Positions 37,439-48,097 of a DNA stretch of 64,000 nucleotides are shown piece by piece. A program made the translations under genes and the position numbers. The notes beneath the pieces are model-generated. The model worked only from the letters and a program-made list of their open reading frames with translations. It made no database searches and had not been told where the DNA came from. Position 1 is the stretch's first letter, and the number at the start of each line of letters is the position of its first letter. The DNA comes from Trichoplax sp. H2 (taxonomy: Eukaryota; Placozoa; Uniplacotomia; Trichoplacea): positions 1 through 64,000 of the forward strand of contig NOWV01000175.1 of assembly GCA_003344405.1 (NCBI GenBank). Reading direction: 5' to 3'.

Positions 37439-40400
37439 TTATTGACTACTTAAATATCTCGGTAAAATTATAAACATTAATTTATGTAAATTTTCTGCTA
37501 ATAACCGACAGTTTTCTTGACGTATCATCGAATCCAATTGAAATCTGATGTTGACTTCTACTTTTTCATGCCTTTCATGAAATCGACCACTAGATCGATC
37601 TAACATGAAATATTCTACAACATCAGCAATTCTGACGGTAATTGCTTGTCGTAATTTATCCCACAACGGGACATTATCCGATAACTTGAAATGTCTTGCT
37701 TTTTTGTGTCTAACGTTATATACAAAGTCTGTATATACCTTTCCTACCATGACGTGATCAGTATATCGATCTCTAGTTAAAATGGCAGGCTCATCTGCTT
37801 CCATTTTGAACATCTTTGAGGAAAGTTTCTCATTTTCAAATTCATTATTATGAATAGAAATTCGCACATCTCGTCCTTTACCGGAATTTTTGATATCTAG
37901 TTTTAAATACGTTTTATCTTCGTAATTAGCTATCAATTCCATCTGATCGTTGAAATCGGCGTAATCTAAAATTTTGCTATCACCAGAGTTAAAGGCAATT
38001 CTATATGTTTCACCGACATGATCCAAAACTAACGCTCCACTTTTAGCTATATCATCGTCATAATTTTCGTAGGCAGGGTAAAAGCCCGTTCTTATCGTAC
38101 GATGGAATTCATAGGAATTCTTCTTCTTCCTACGAGGTGGGAGCATAATCTTAAGTAGGTCTTCTTTAAATTCTTCAACTGTCATTCTATACGTGTATGG
38201 CTTTAGTTCGGTTAGGTAAACGTGACCATAGCGAAGTTTCATATAAAATTTGGGTAGTTTTGAAGCAATAGCATAATTTCTCTCCGCTGTACTAATCCAT
38301 TTCTGGAGCTTGTTCGATAACTCGTTAATTTCTTCATAATCAGTATTATAATTATACGTGATATGTGGTGCGTAAAACGGATTACTATTATTCGCTAAAG
38401 CTCTATAATATCTATCCATTCGATAACAGGCATCCTTATCATATTTATGAAATTCTACCATTTGATAGTCCATGTAAGAATGACGCAATAAAAGGAACTT
38501 AATCTTTGTATTATTACGTCTGCGATTAGAAGGGCCTCTATTCCCGAAAAGTTTTCGAAATTTGTTCTTGAAGACACTTCGATAATACTGATTGCTACGT
38601 AGAGTTCGTTTTACCAAATATTCTGGCAATATTGTAAACATTATCTTGTGTAAATTTTGTGCTAACATGTGGCAATCCCCACTTTGCAGGATTGAATTTA
38701 ATGGCATCTTAACGTTCAGTTCTTTACTTGTAAATGATTTCTTAAATCGGCCAGTACTTTTATCTAATTGAGAATAGTTTGTAGTATCTGTAACCTGTAT
38801 AATAATTAGCTGTCTTAGATCCTCTGATAAATCTACTTGTGCTGAGAACTTGAAATATTTTGTTCGGTTGCGCCTAACATTTCGAATATACTCCGTATAT
38901 GCCTTTCCCACAATGATGTCGTCAGTAGTTTTATCTCGTGTTATGATTGGACACTTATCTATAGCTATATCTTGCCATTTAGATGGAATATCTTGTGTAT
39001 TCTGATAGTCATTTCCAATGAAAGAAATTCGAAAATCTTTTCCATAGCCAGAATTTTTAACATCAAGCTTTAAGTATGTTCTATCTTCGTTATAAGATAT
39101 TAACTCTATCTCGTCGTTAGCGAATTTACAATCGGCATAAGCACAAATTCTATAGTCATCGATATCGAAGGCAATTCTGAATATTTCCTCTTCATGATCC
39201 AAAACCAATGATGGCTTCTCTTGCAAATCAGCGTAGTCGAGTAGATCTTTATGACAGTTAGAAGTAAAACCGGTTAAGATGCGATTATCAGGATTTACTT
39301 GACGACTGTTTAGACGTTCTTTAAATTGAGTAATTGGCATTTCTGTAACGAACGGTTGTAGTTTTGCTAAGTACATACGACCACATCGAATGCTAGCGTT
39401 TAAGTTGTCAAATACTGAAGGATCACTGCATTCTGCCACAACTTTACCTATCCATAGCTGGAACATTGTCGATAATTCCTCGATTTCATCATTGCAAGTA
39501 TCAGGTGTAGGTAAAATCTGAGAATATGGTAAAGGCCTGCTGCTACTATTTAATGGCTTATAATTTATTTTGAAATTGCAGCCAAAACCTTCACGCTCAT
39601 AAAATTTTGCTTTCTGACTATGCCCAGAAGAGTGACGTAGTAATACTAATTTCCATGTTTTGAATTGCTCGTGAGGTAGCCTACCGTTTAATAATTTCAT
39701 TTTCCCATCATCCTGTCGATAACCGTGTTTAGACATTTTAGGGTTCCAATTTCGACTCCATTTCACTATTTGATGGCCATATTGATTTAGCTTTACAAAG
39801 TATTTAGGCAAAGTGATGAAAATTAACTTGTGCAAATTTTCCGCAAATAGCGTCAAGTTTTCAAGCCGTAGTATTGAGTTTAATTTAATTCTAATATTTA
39901 TCTCTGCCTTATCAAGTCGTCGATTAAATCGACCGATCTTTCGATCTAAGTAAGAATATTCGATGATATCTGAAGCTTCAATGACGATATTCTGTCGTAG
40001 AGCTTCCCATATTTCGACATCTTTGGATAATTTAAAAAATTTCGTCTTCTTACAACGAACATGACGAACGTCGCCATATTCTTTTGCTACAACGATATCA
40101 TCAGTATCTCTATTATATTGTAGAATAGGAGTAGATTTTTTTATCGTAGTATTTTTTCTATACCCTGCGACAGTTTCCGTCCCATTTTGACAATTATTAC
40201 CAGTAATGGAAATCTGGACATCGGGAGAACATGGAGAATTTCGGATGTCAAATTGTAAATAAGTCATGCTATTATCTTTACGTATCAATTCCATTCGATT
40301 ATTATAGTCAGCCTGCTGGTATATTTTGTTTTTATCATAACCTGAAACGACTGTAAATGTTTGTTCTTCGTTATCCAAAATTAATGGTGGATTTCTTTCT

Positions 40401-41311
40401 AATTGATCGTACTTAGGCAAATAATTATCATTAATAGGAGAAAAGCCAGTTGAGATGCAAATTCTCCGTTTCATTAAAGGATTATTGCCGTGAGCTGATG
40501 GCGAAATCTGATTGAGATGTTTCTTAAAATCCGGAGCTGGCATTTGATCGACAAACGGTCTTGGAACATTTACATAGACCAAACCATATCGAATATTGGC
40601 GTTTAAATGATTAAATGTGGAATCAGTAATCTTCCCCTTGATTTCAGTTAGCGATGACTGGAGCATTACTGATAAATCATTTATTTCATCTTGATTACTA
40701 GGACAGATAGGAGAAAGATGTGGAATATAAAATGGTTCGCTACCACCTGATGATTTACTGATGGTATCCATACCATAACCAGAATCATTGTAAGTTCGAA
40801 GTTCTACCGTCTGCTTATCCCCATATGAATGGCGCAAAAAAAATAATGATTTGGGAGACTGGATTTCATCTCGAGATCGACCAACTTTTGTGTTGTAATT
40901 TTGTCTGGAATCATTATTAGAAGAATCGGAATTAAAACTTGGATTCCGATGAAAAGTCCGACCGCCACTTTTTTTCCAGCTTGATCGATCGTTACTCGGA
41001 GCACGATCTCGCTGTTCATGATAAGTCGAACTTGTTTTCAAATTTGTATTCCCATCAAGTAGCGGATTTCTACGTTGTCTCCAGTTCGAAGAATCGGACC
41101 GACTGGGGTTGGCATTATCGTAGAAATTGGTGGTAGCCCCTGGACGCTTACCAGAGCCTCGTTCACTATTTTGCTTGCTTCGTTCATAAGTCGGAGCAAA
41201 GCGATGTCGACTAGTCGGTTGAGAAAATGTTGAATCCGGTTTGTTATTAGCTCTATGATTTAAAGACCTTTCAGAGGAACTTTCCTCCCCGTGAGGTATC
41301 TTGGAGGCCAT
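37439..41311 (-). CDS. Intronless unknown-domain protein, three tandem units, 1290 aa
   Basis: One frame of 1290 codons without a break. Residues 1-150 are a Ser/Asn/Arg-rich, probably disordered tail (starting MASKIPHGEE). Three units follow at about 155-507, 551-902 and 937-1290, each about 350 residues, separated by basic linkers of about 35-45 residues. Each unit carries an LRHS block (159, 558, 942), an R-Y/C-G block (241, 642, 1027), a TGF-P-Y block, an F-R-IAF block, D-V/F-RISI (DVQISI at 364 in unit 1), NVR-K/R blocks (418, 811, 1199), then GRF, E-x-N (470, 864, 1252) and a final LHK-MF-ILP-YL helix. Unit 3 is closest to the single-unit gene at 33717-35114. There is no signal peptide or membrane segment. 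The long open frame under divergence argues for selection. Function is unknown; the tail hints at RNA binding. Confidence 0.88.
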   Translation of the reverse strand: MASKIPHGEESSSERSLNHRANNKPDSTFSQPTSRHRFAPTYERSKQNSERGSGKRPGATTNFYDNANPSRSDSSNWRQRRNPLLDGNTNLKTSSTYHEQRDRAPSNDRSSWKKSGGRTFHRNPSFNSDSSNNDSRQNYNTKVGRSRDEIQSPKSLFFLRHSYGDKQTVELRTYNDSGYGMDTISKSSGGSEPFYIPHLSPICPSNQDEINDLSVMLQSSLTEIKGKITDSTFNHLNANIRYGLVYVNVPRPFVDQMPAPDFKKHLNQISPSAHGNNPLMKRRICISTGFSPINDNYLPKYDQLERNPPLILDNEEQTFTVVSGYDKNKIYQQADYNNRMELIRKDNSMTYLQFDIRNSPCSPDVQISITGNNCQNGTETVAGYRKNTTIKKSTPILQYNRDTDDIVVAKEYGDVRHVRCKKTKFFKLSKDVEIWEALRQNIVIEASDIIEYSYLDRKIGRFNRRLDKAEINIRIKLNSILRLENLTLFAENLHKLIFITLPKYFVKLNQYGHQIVKWSRNWNPKMSKHGYRQDDGKMKLLNGRLPHEQFKTWKLVLLRHSSGHSQKAKFYEREGFGCNFKINYKPLNSSSRPLPYSQILPTPDTCNDEIEELSTMFQLWIGKVVAECSDPSVFDNLNASIRCGRMYLAKLQPFVTEMPITQFKERLNSRQVNPDNRILTGFTSNCHKDLLDYADLQEKPSLVLDHEEEIFRIAFDIDDYRICAYADCKFANDEIELISYNEDRTYLKLDVKNSGYGKDFRISFIGNDYQNTQDIPSKWQDIAIDKCPIITRDKTTDDIIVGKAYTEYIRNVRRNRTKYFKFSAQVDLSEDLRQLIIIQVTDTTNYSQLDKSTGRFKKSFTSKELNVKMPLNSILQSGDCHMLAQNLHKIMFTILPEYLVKRTLRSNQYYRSVFKNKFRKLFGNRGPSNRRRNNTKIKFLLLRHSYMDYQMVEFHKYDKDACYRMDRYYRALANNSNPFYAPHITYNYNTDYEEINELSNKLQKWISTAERNYAIASKLPKFYMKLRYGHVYLTELKPYTYRMTVEEFKEDLLKIMLPPRRKKKNSYEFHRTIRTGFYPAYENYDDDIAKSGALVLDHVGETYRIAFNSGDSKILDYADFNDQMELIANYEDKTYLKLDIKNSGKGRDVRISIHNNEFENEKLSSKMFKMEADEPAILTRDRYTDHVMVGKVYTDFVYNVRHKKARHFKLSDNVPLWDKLRQAITVRIADVVEYFMLDRSSGRFHERHEKVEVNIRFQLDSMIRQENCRLLAENLHKLMFIILPRYLSSQ

Positions 41312-41401
41312 TTTCTAGGAATAGAATAATCTTTTAATCAAACTGTGATGTTTCAGAAAGTTGAGAGTTCGGCATTAGTCGCAATAAAGTACACGTATGA
41401 G

Positions 41402-41746
41402 TAACGACGTAACCAGTCGAATAACTATAGTAGTATAGAATAACACTACCAGGACTAACGAATGAGATAGATGAAAGAAGATAGCTTTTGTAATGTTAAG
41501 ACACAGCAGGAAGAAATTACTTCTAGGCACGGATGATTCATAATAATATGTTACTTTTATGGAAGGGTAATGCTAACGACATAACTAGTCGAATAACTAT
41601 AGTAGAATAGAATAATACTACCATGACTAACTAATGAGATAGATGAAAGAAGATAGCTTTTGTAATGTTAAGACACAGTAGGAGGAAATTACTTCTAGAT
41701 ACGGATGATTCATAATAATATGTTACTTTTATGGAAGGGTAATGCT
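41402..41746. repeat. 172-bp tandem duplication upstream of the three-unit gene
   Basis: 41402-41573 and 41574-41746 are near-identical direct copies, beginning TAACGAC(G/A)TAAC(C/T)AGTCG. They start about 90 bp upstream of the ATG of the 1290-residue gene, so they fall in its likely promoter or 5' untranslated region. Confidence 0.93.
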
Positions 41747-44700
41747 ACGGCATAATCTAGCTAGAGTCTAAGACATTTCCACCGTGTAAATTGCTAAATA
41801 GAAGTATCGCAATCGAGATTCCAACATAAAAATTAACGAGATTCTTTCCTCTAAAGTAGTCTTAACTATCTAAGAAACTAACTCTAAGTACTCTTTAATC
41901 TACCAAACTTAGATTCGAGTCTCAGAAGATAGAATACTCACGCTAAGAATCAAAACTTTATTCTAAAAGCTATGGATTAAAAATGTCCGATTGAACTCAC
42001 AACTTACAATCTACTGCTAACCACCGATAACCATCCGTTATCAACTAACTTATTAACTCCCTCAATTAAGAACTTTGAGGCTTTTCTATAGCCTCACAAA
42101 CTTTGTCGATGCAATACGATAATAAATTTATAGCCAAATCTGCATGCTAAATATACCAAGAATCACAACACACTTTCTATGACATTTAATATTAGTTAAT
42201 TAATGGCTAGGTGTTAGCGTATGATTCATTACTCAACAAAATTATATCATTGATGACGAAATTATTAATTAATTATCACAATAAGTTAAGCATATTTAGA
42301 GTTATATTACCTTCTAGTGGATATTCCGTTTCTCTAAAAATGGACTATACCGTGTTTAGAAATAAACACTACACAAACGATTGCTGAAGATCCTGCCTAT
42401 TCTGATATTTCAGTGTACAATATTGCTTGTTTTATTCTAGTCCTTGCAAAATTATTTTAGAGCTGCAAAACTGCTGACTCAGCAAAAATTTACTTTCAAT
42501 GTCACGATTCATTCCTTCCGTTCTATTGATATAATTATATTGGGAAAACAATCTTATTAGACTGATGAATAGAATAACTATTGGTAAACTACCCTATCTA
42601 AATAATTTGCTTCCAAGAACAATTTTAAATGTAAAGGAAGCGTTTTCAATCTTACAATCCGCTCATGAGATGGGATGAAAGTCGGAATGACTATCCCAGA
42701 GTAAATACTATGGTTTAACTTTGTACTATGATCTATTCATTATGAAATTGTTCGTAATGAATGGAGTGTAGTATAAGAGTTAGCCGATTGCGGAAGTAAT
42801 ATTGCAGAATCAATAGCTGAACTTTGGACTATGATTTATTTATAATAGAAGTGATCACGGTTAATGGACGATTAGAATTAGCTGATGGGTGTTGTTGCGA
42901 AAGGATATTGGCCAAAATGAAATCGTTGAAGGCTTTGATAAAAGAAGCGCTTAACGACATAAGATCCAGCATACTTGATGCTCCATGTAGACGTGTTATT
43001 AATCCAAACAAAAACTATATTAACATGCACGATATTACATCAAGTCAATGTATATATGTTACATATTCTTCAATGATATTTTACAATTTGTAATACTCTA
43101 CAAAATTTTCATCATCCGACAACAACAATTTAAAATTCTCCGCAAGTATTAATTACGAAAGATTCGGAATAGAACATAGTTTATTACGAGTTTTCGTTAC
43201 TTAATTTCTACAACTACAGATTACAACTTTCATGATTAGGACAATTCTGACTGCATTGATGTGCTTATTATTGCGTTAATACTTAGCCTGTTACGACTTC
43301 AAAAATCATAAACTAGAATTGCAGCATCATATCAACTTGCTTGCAAGGCACGATATACAAATGTATTTCAATAATAAATATAGCTTCCAACGATACTAGA
43401 ATTAGTAGATTCTTTGCCTTAACAGAGCTATACTTTTATTTGTTACTGCTAACTTTAAATAACTCAAAGCTATTAATAACGGCTGGTAGAATAACCTCCA
43501 CATTACAACATTATTTATGCTATCATTGCTTCTACAATACTGTCATGAAAGTAATCTTCGTGACGTATGCTTTATTTCTATATTACGTGTCACAACCCTC
43601 ACTTGTAGCAAAGGAAAGTAAAGAACTCTAGTGTAGTTACTTAAAACTTGGGCTATTTCTCCCAGTACTTTCAGTTTCTATGAGAGAAGTATTTGAGAAC
43701 TCGATTTCTCGGCTGATCTCCACAGACAACTGACTAATTATTACACTATTCTTCACGATATGAGTCTTGCCGTTTCTTGAGCAATTACTAACTTTATTCT
43801 ACAAACACACGCGCTTAAATAGGTTTCTACAGTGAATTCCAATATTAACGAGTAAGAATTCATGCTTTACAAGTTACATTAATTAGTATAATACCATTAC
43901 TAAATATACATGTCGATATTCTCAGACTTAGATAGCTACAAGCTATCAGGTGTTAAGACGCTTAATCTTCGTCCATATACAGCTCAATTTTTAGAGATTA
44001 ACACACCTTATAAACCTACAGTAAATTAACTGCTAACAACTTCTATTTTTATCTCATTTCTACCATCCTATTATCAGCTACAAGTGCATTAAAACATAGC
44101 ACATAACCTTATCTTATCTATTCATAAGCTTTCATTAATTTACAGTTACTTAATTAGTAACGGCGTACCGTGACATACGTTCTATATGTGTTTATATCTC
44201 AGAAATGTTTTTACGGTCTCCTTAATTGTTATTCTAGTGGTTAACAGTTGATATCCTTGATTTAAGATTGTATACGGTATAAAGCTACTGAACCTCTGAC
44301 AGGTCTACGACAAATGGTAATATACTATCTGTTAAATGAGCACATTATCGTAAACCTTCAGCAAAGCGACGGGAGTTTGCACTAGTAATCCTTAAGTTTA
44401 GAGGAAATGTTTTTAAGAGGATAGCTTTATACGTATCTGTTAAACTATTAATAAGCATTGATTATTTTAATACTATTACAGTAAATTAATAGGATTAGAC
44501 TGTATCTAATCCGTACAGATGGAATCTCTTTAGGGTATTAATTTGGTTAATTTCTAATAGACGAAGTGACTTGCGTAGCAAAACCGGTTTTAGGTCCGAA
44601 ACCTATATAAACCGTGAGTTCGCCGACAATAAATTAGATTGTGGTTTTCTAGTGAGTCTTGAAGGTCTCCCTACGTTAAACCCTATCTGTCTGGAATACC

Positions 44701-44882
44701 AATTGTCTGGTATTACACATAACAGTTGTAAAGGGTAGAAATTACTCTCAATGCTTGTTGCAAGTTAGGGCTATTCCTAGCTCGTAACAAATACAAAATC
44801 TAAAAAGGACAATTCTAAATTTAACTTTTACCAGACCGTTTTTCATTTCAAGGATTAATTCATTAATACATTAATTTGCATG
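41747..44882. other. Intergenic region without a supported gene
   Basis: A diverged direct repeat of about 104 bp lies at 42715-42818 and 42819-42925. The frame at 42824-43093 (+) overlaps it and has no recognisable homology. The frame at 43341-43631 (+) is also unsupported. A short dispersed repeat at about 44310-44395 matches about 26230-26320. Confidence 0.45.
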
Positions 44883-45756
44883 TTATGCTATATATGAACC
44901 TCCTATCCACCAATTCGTTGTAGAAGTAGATGACTTCGAACATGAAAAATTCGGATTCTTAAATAAATAATCACCAAATGCATATTCATGTCCATTTAAG
45001 CCTGGAACTACCCATTTATCACATTTACCTGCTGCGTAATTAACGTGTATCAATAGATGAAAACTATTTCCACCATCCCATATCGGTATACTACACTGTC
45101 TACAGGTATGACCACGAATGTTAACGTAATCCACTTTAGTGCAATGGTAAGCTTTTGAACTTTTGAAGAACCATTGATAGTTGCAAGATGAAACTCGAAG
45201 ATAGTCTCGATGATTATGGATTCCTTTAATATCATCTGGATTAAAATTACAAGTCGCTCGATAATGAGTCGATCCTCGAGCATTTTTAATCGATTTCATT
45301 GTTGCAGTACTTAATCGATATTCTTGCCAATTTATACGAGTACAACTTGGCGTCGGAGCATTATAATCGAAGCTTTTACGATATTTAGCCTTTCTAGAAT
45401 TAGTTAATGAAAGTGACTCAACAAGTGTCCAAACAAATCCAGGATCAGAATGAAAATCGCAAAATGTGGTATAGGGCTGATTATTTTTATCATATAAGAT
45501 AAAGTAACCATTTTGCAGAGTTCCCGATACTAATTTCTCTTGTAAACAGGATTTTGGCTTGATAGCCTAATTAAAGCATAATAGCAATTTCCTCAATGAA
45601 TTAGCGTTTGTACACTTTGAACTATTCACAATAATTTCAATCCACTAAATATATCAAAATAAATAAAGTTTAAAATACAATCTTCTGTGTACTTACCGCT
45701 GGCATTGCAAACGCCAGCATACTAATCATGATGACCATGGAGAGCTGTGTAGCCAT
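44883..45756 (-). CDS. Secreted fibrinogen-like protein, 247 aa
   Basis: Two exons. 45697-45756 encodes a 20-residue signal peptide (MATQLSMVIMISMLAFAMPA) and ends at a GTAAGT donor. 44883-45566 follows in phase 0 and ends at TAA. The mature part starts AIKPKSC and then reads GYFILYDKNNQPYTTFCDF, the pattern at the start of fibrinogen-related domains (G-Y-LYD-G-PY--CDF). After that come THYRATCNFN, DYLRVSSCNYQWFF, CTKVDYVNIRGHTCRQC and WWIGG. There are many Cys and no membrane segment after the signal peptide. The protein is probably secreted; its ligand is unknown. The canonical fibrinogen calcium-binding and polymerisation motifs are not evident, so this may be a divergent FReD relative. 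Diverged copies lie at 24120-24791 and 52810-53045, so this is a local family. Confidence 0.82.
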
Positions 45757-47650
45757 GATTTTTTATTTAAGTGAAAGTCTCTTGCACTAACCAGATACTT
45801 GATGAACAGAAGATAATCATATACAGCTAGTGCCACCAAGTAACGAATCTTGTCGTATCGAATAGAGAAGACTGTACTTAGCAAAAATAATGATTTTAAG
45901 GCTTTATTTATAGATTACAACGATATTACTTTCATATTAAGAACATTCATTTGAAATCTTACCCTTTCACAACTTTATTGCAATGAATAAAGTACGTGTA
46001 TTAGAAAATTTCAATGCATTGTTCAATATCACTGCAGGCTCTATAAACTGTGTATTCTCCAGAATCTGTTTGAATATACATATTCCGTATATTACTTTCG
46101 TAATTTTGAGCTTTCTTCTGATGGTCTAGTTCAGCAAGAGTAATTTACTTTACTTGCACAATCCTATTCTAAGCCAATATACATATAACATATGAAAGTA
46201 CACAAGCATATACAGTTTATATTATGCTAGTACTTAAATTAATATCAGGAATACTAATAGGGTAGGTTAAATACGAGTAGGTTTATATCATCAACTAACC
46301 CTAAAAAATGCCCATTTCATTCTTATCACTAATTACAGGCTTTATTGATAATTACCTTTATGAACTAATATATACCTCTACCCATAAACTGCGAAATAAA
46401 ATAATTTCATTTGTTCTCATAATCGTACAATAAGGACGAAAATAGAACCTAAATGAGTCTTAGAATTGCATCTGTTAAATAAGAAGCATGACTGAAAGTA
46501 CAATAGCATTATAGAGGCTATTGATCAGATCATCGTAAATCTATAAATAGGGCATTTATTCGTATTTTAGCAATTACAATATAACCTACTTAAATAGCGT
46601 ATATATGCATTTGCTATCAGTTATTTGCTCTTAAAATATAACAAATAATCTACCATAAAATAAATGTCACAAATATTAAATTTATAACAAATATAATTTG
46701 TTATCAGCGCTTAATAACCCGATCATTGGCAGTGGAATCTGTCTATTTATAATTTGATTATTCTTTTGCGTAAGAGTTGACAGAGACTAAGCAACTATAG
46801 AACTCAAATGTTATCTAACATACCGTTTTATAGAAATGAAAATAATTTCTGATGAGCATGCAGTCGTGACTGTAAGACTATTTGGTTTGATAATTAATTG
46901 TTTGAGTATTAATATTTTCAGACACTTATAACTCAACTCTAATATTTATTAGTGATGGTGTATGTTAGCATACTATGCATAGACTTCTATAATGTTGAAA
47001 TGCTATACTTGTAAGTTATATGGGAATGTTACAGTAAATTGTTCGATAATTTTAACACAAGATAAAAGATTAGAATCTCTAGACACTCATAGCTCAACTC
47101 TAAGTAATCATCTGTTTTGATGTAACTTACCATGCATGGATTTTCATAATATTAAAATGTTATAAGTGTTACAGGAATGTTATGGTAAATGGCACGATAA
47201 TGTTAATGCATGACAGAATTGCGCTTGGGTATCAAAGGAATAGGAAATAGAAAAAAATGGCCGCCGCTTGAGTTTGTAGCGTTTGCTCTTCAATTTAACG
47301 CTGGGAAAGTTAATTTAATGATTGATTTCCTTACAAAACAAAAAAGTGAAAAAGAAATTATTTGTGTGCATACTTCCGTCAAAGTACATCCCGAGTTACA
47401 TAATATATTATTCAATCTCTTCTTCCACGTAGCTAAGATACTATAATTTTAGTTTAGGAAACTTTACGGAGTAAATTTATTGCATTTCTCCTACGCATTG
47501 CCAAAAATGATTATCAGTAACGTCGAATATTACCCAATAGTCATTAAATAAAGAATATATAAGATAAATGCTATTGTGTACAGTATACTCATAAAATGAA
47601 AGTTGTCTTCCAGTCAATAGCAGCTTTGCTAATTTGGAGTTATTTAACAC
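45757..47650. other. Intergenic region with a diverged tandem duplication
   Basis: 46920-47059 and 47085-47215 are diverged direct copies (shared CTCAACTCTAA, CATGCAT/CTATGCAT, GGAATGTTA). The frame at 47210-47446 (+) is unsupported. No exon is recognised. Confidence 0.5.
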
Positions 47651-48097
47651 GGAGTATGATACCATATCTGTAACATAGTTGAAATATTTAATCTTACAGA
47701 GACATGCCATAAAACAATTTAAACCATCGCGTCGATTAGGAGATTTTTAGCGATGTTATTGAGCTGTTGTTGTTACAGAAATGTTAATCTATTCATTCAT
47801 TAATTTACGATAATCTTTATATTAGGAATTATTCATCAATAAAACCAAGTCAAGTAATGAACTATTGCAGTGATATTAAATAAAGCTATAACAATAAGTT
47901 AAATTGTTTAAAGTGAAGGGGAAATTGTCTGTAAGATAAAAGGCAGATTAGTACCAATAAATCAGTGCAGAAACAATCATTAGAAGGAAACTCTAATTCA
48001 TAGCAAGCTATATTGTAGGTTTGCTAGATCAACGAAATAGAAGGATAATTATAATTACCTTATGTCACAATCTAGGTCGTGAAATTTATATCTATAG
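47651..48097. repeat. Dispersed repeat of about 448 bp, copy 1
   Basis: It starts GGAGTATGATA and ends ATATCTATAG. It matches 51828-52276 over its whole length with scattered substitutions. Both ends are sharp. I see no terminal inverted repeat or clear target-site duplication and no shared protein, so it may be a non-autonomous element or a plain segmental duplication. Confidence 0.85.

Noticed and set aside
42824-43093. Small plus-strand gene
   Set aside because: It overlaps a diverged direct repeat, starts at an arbitrary ATG and shows no recognisable domain or splice partner.
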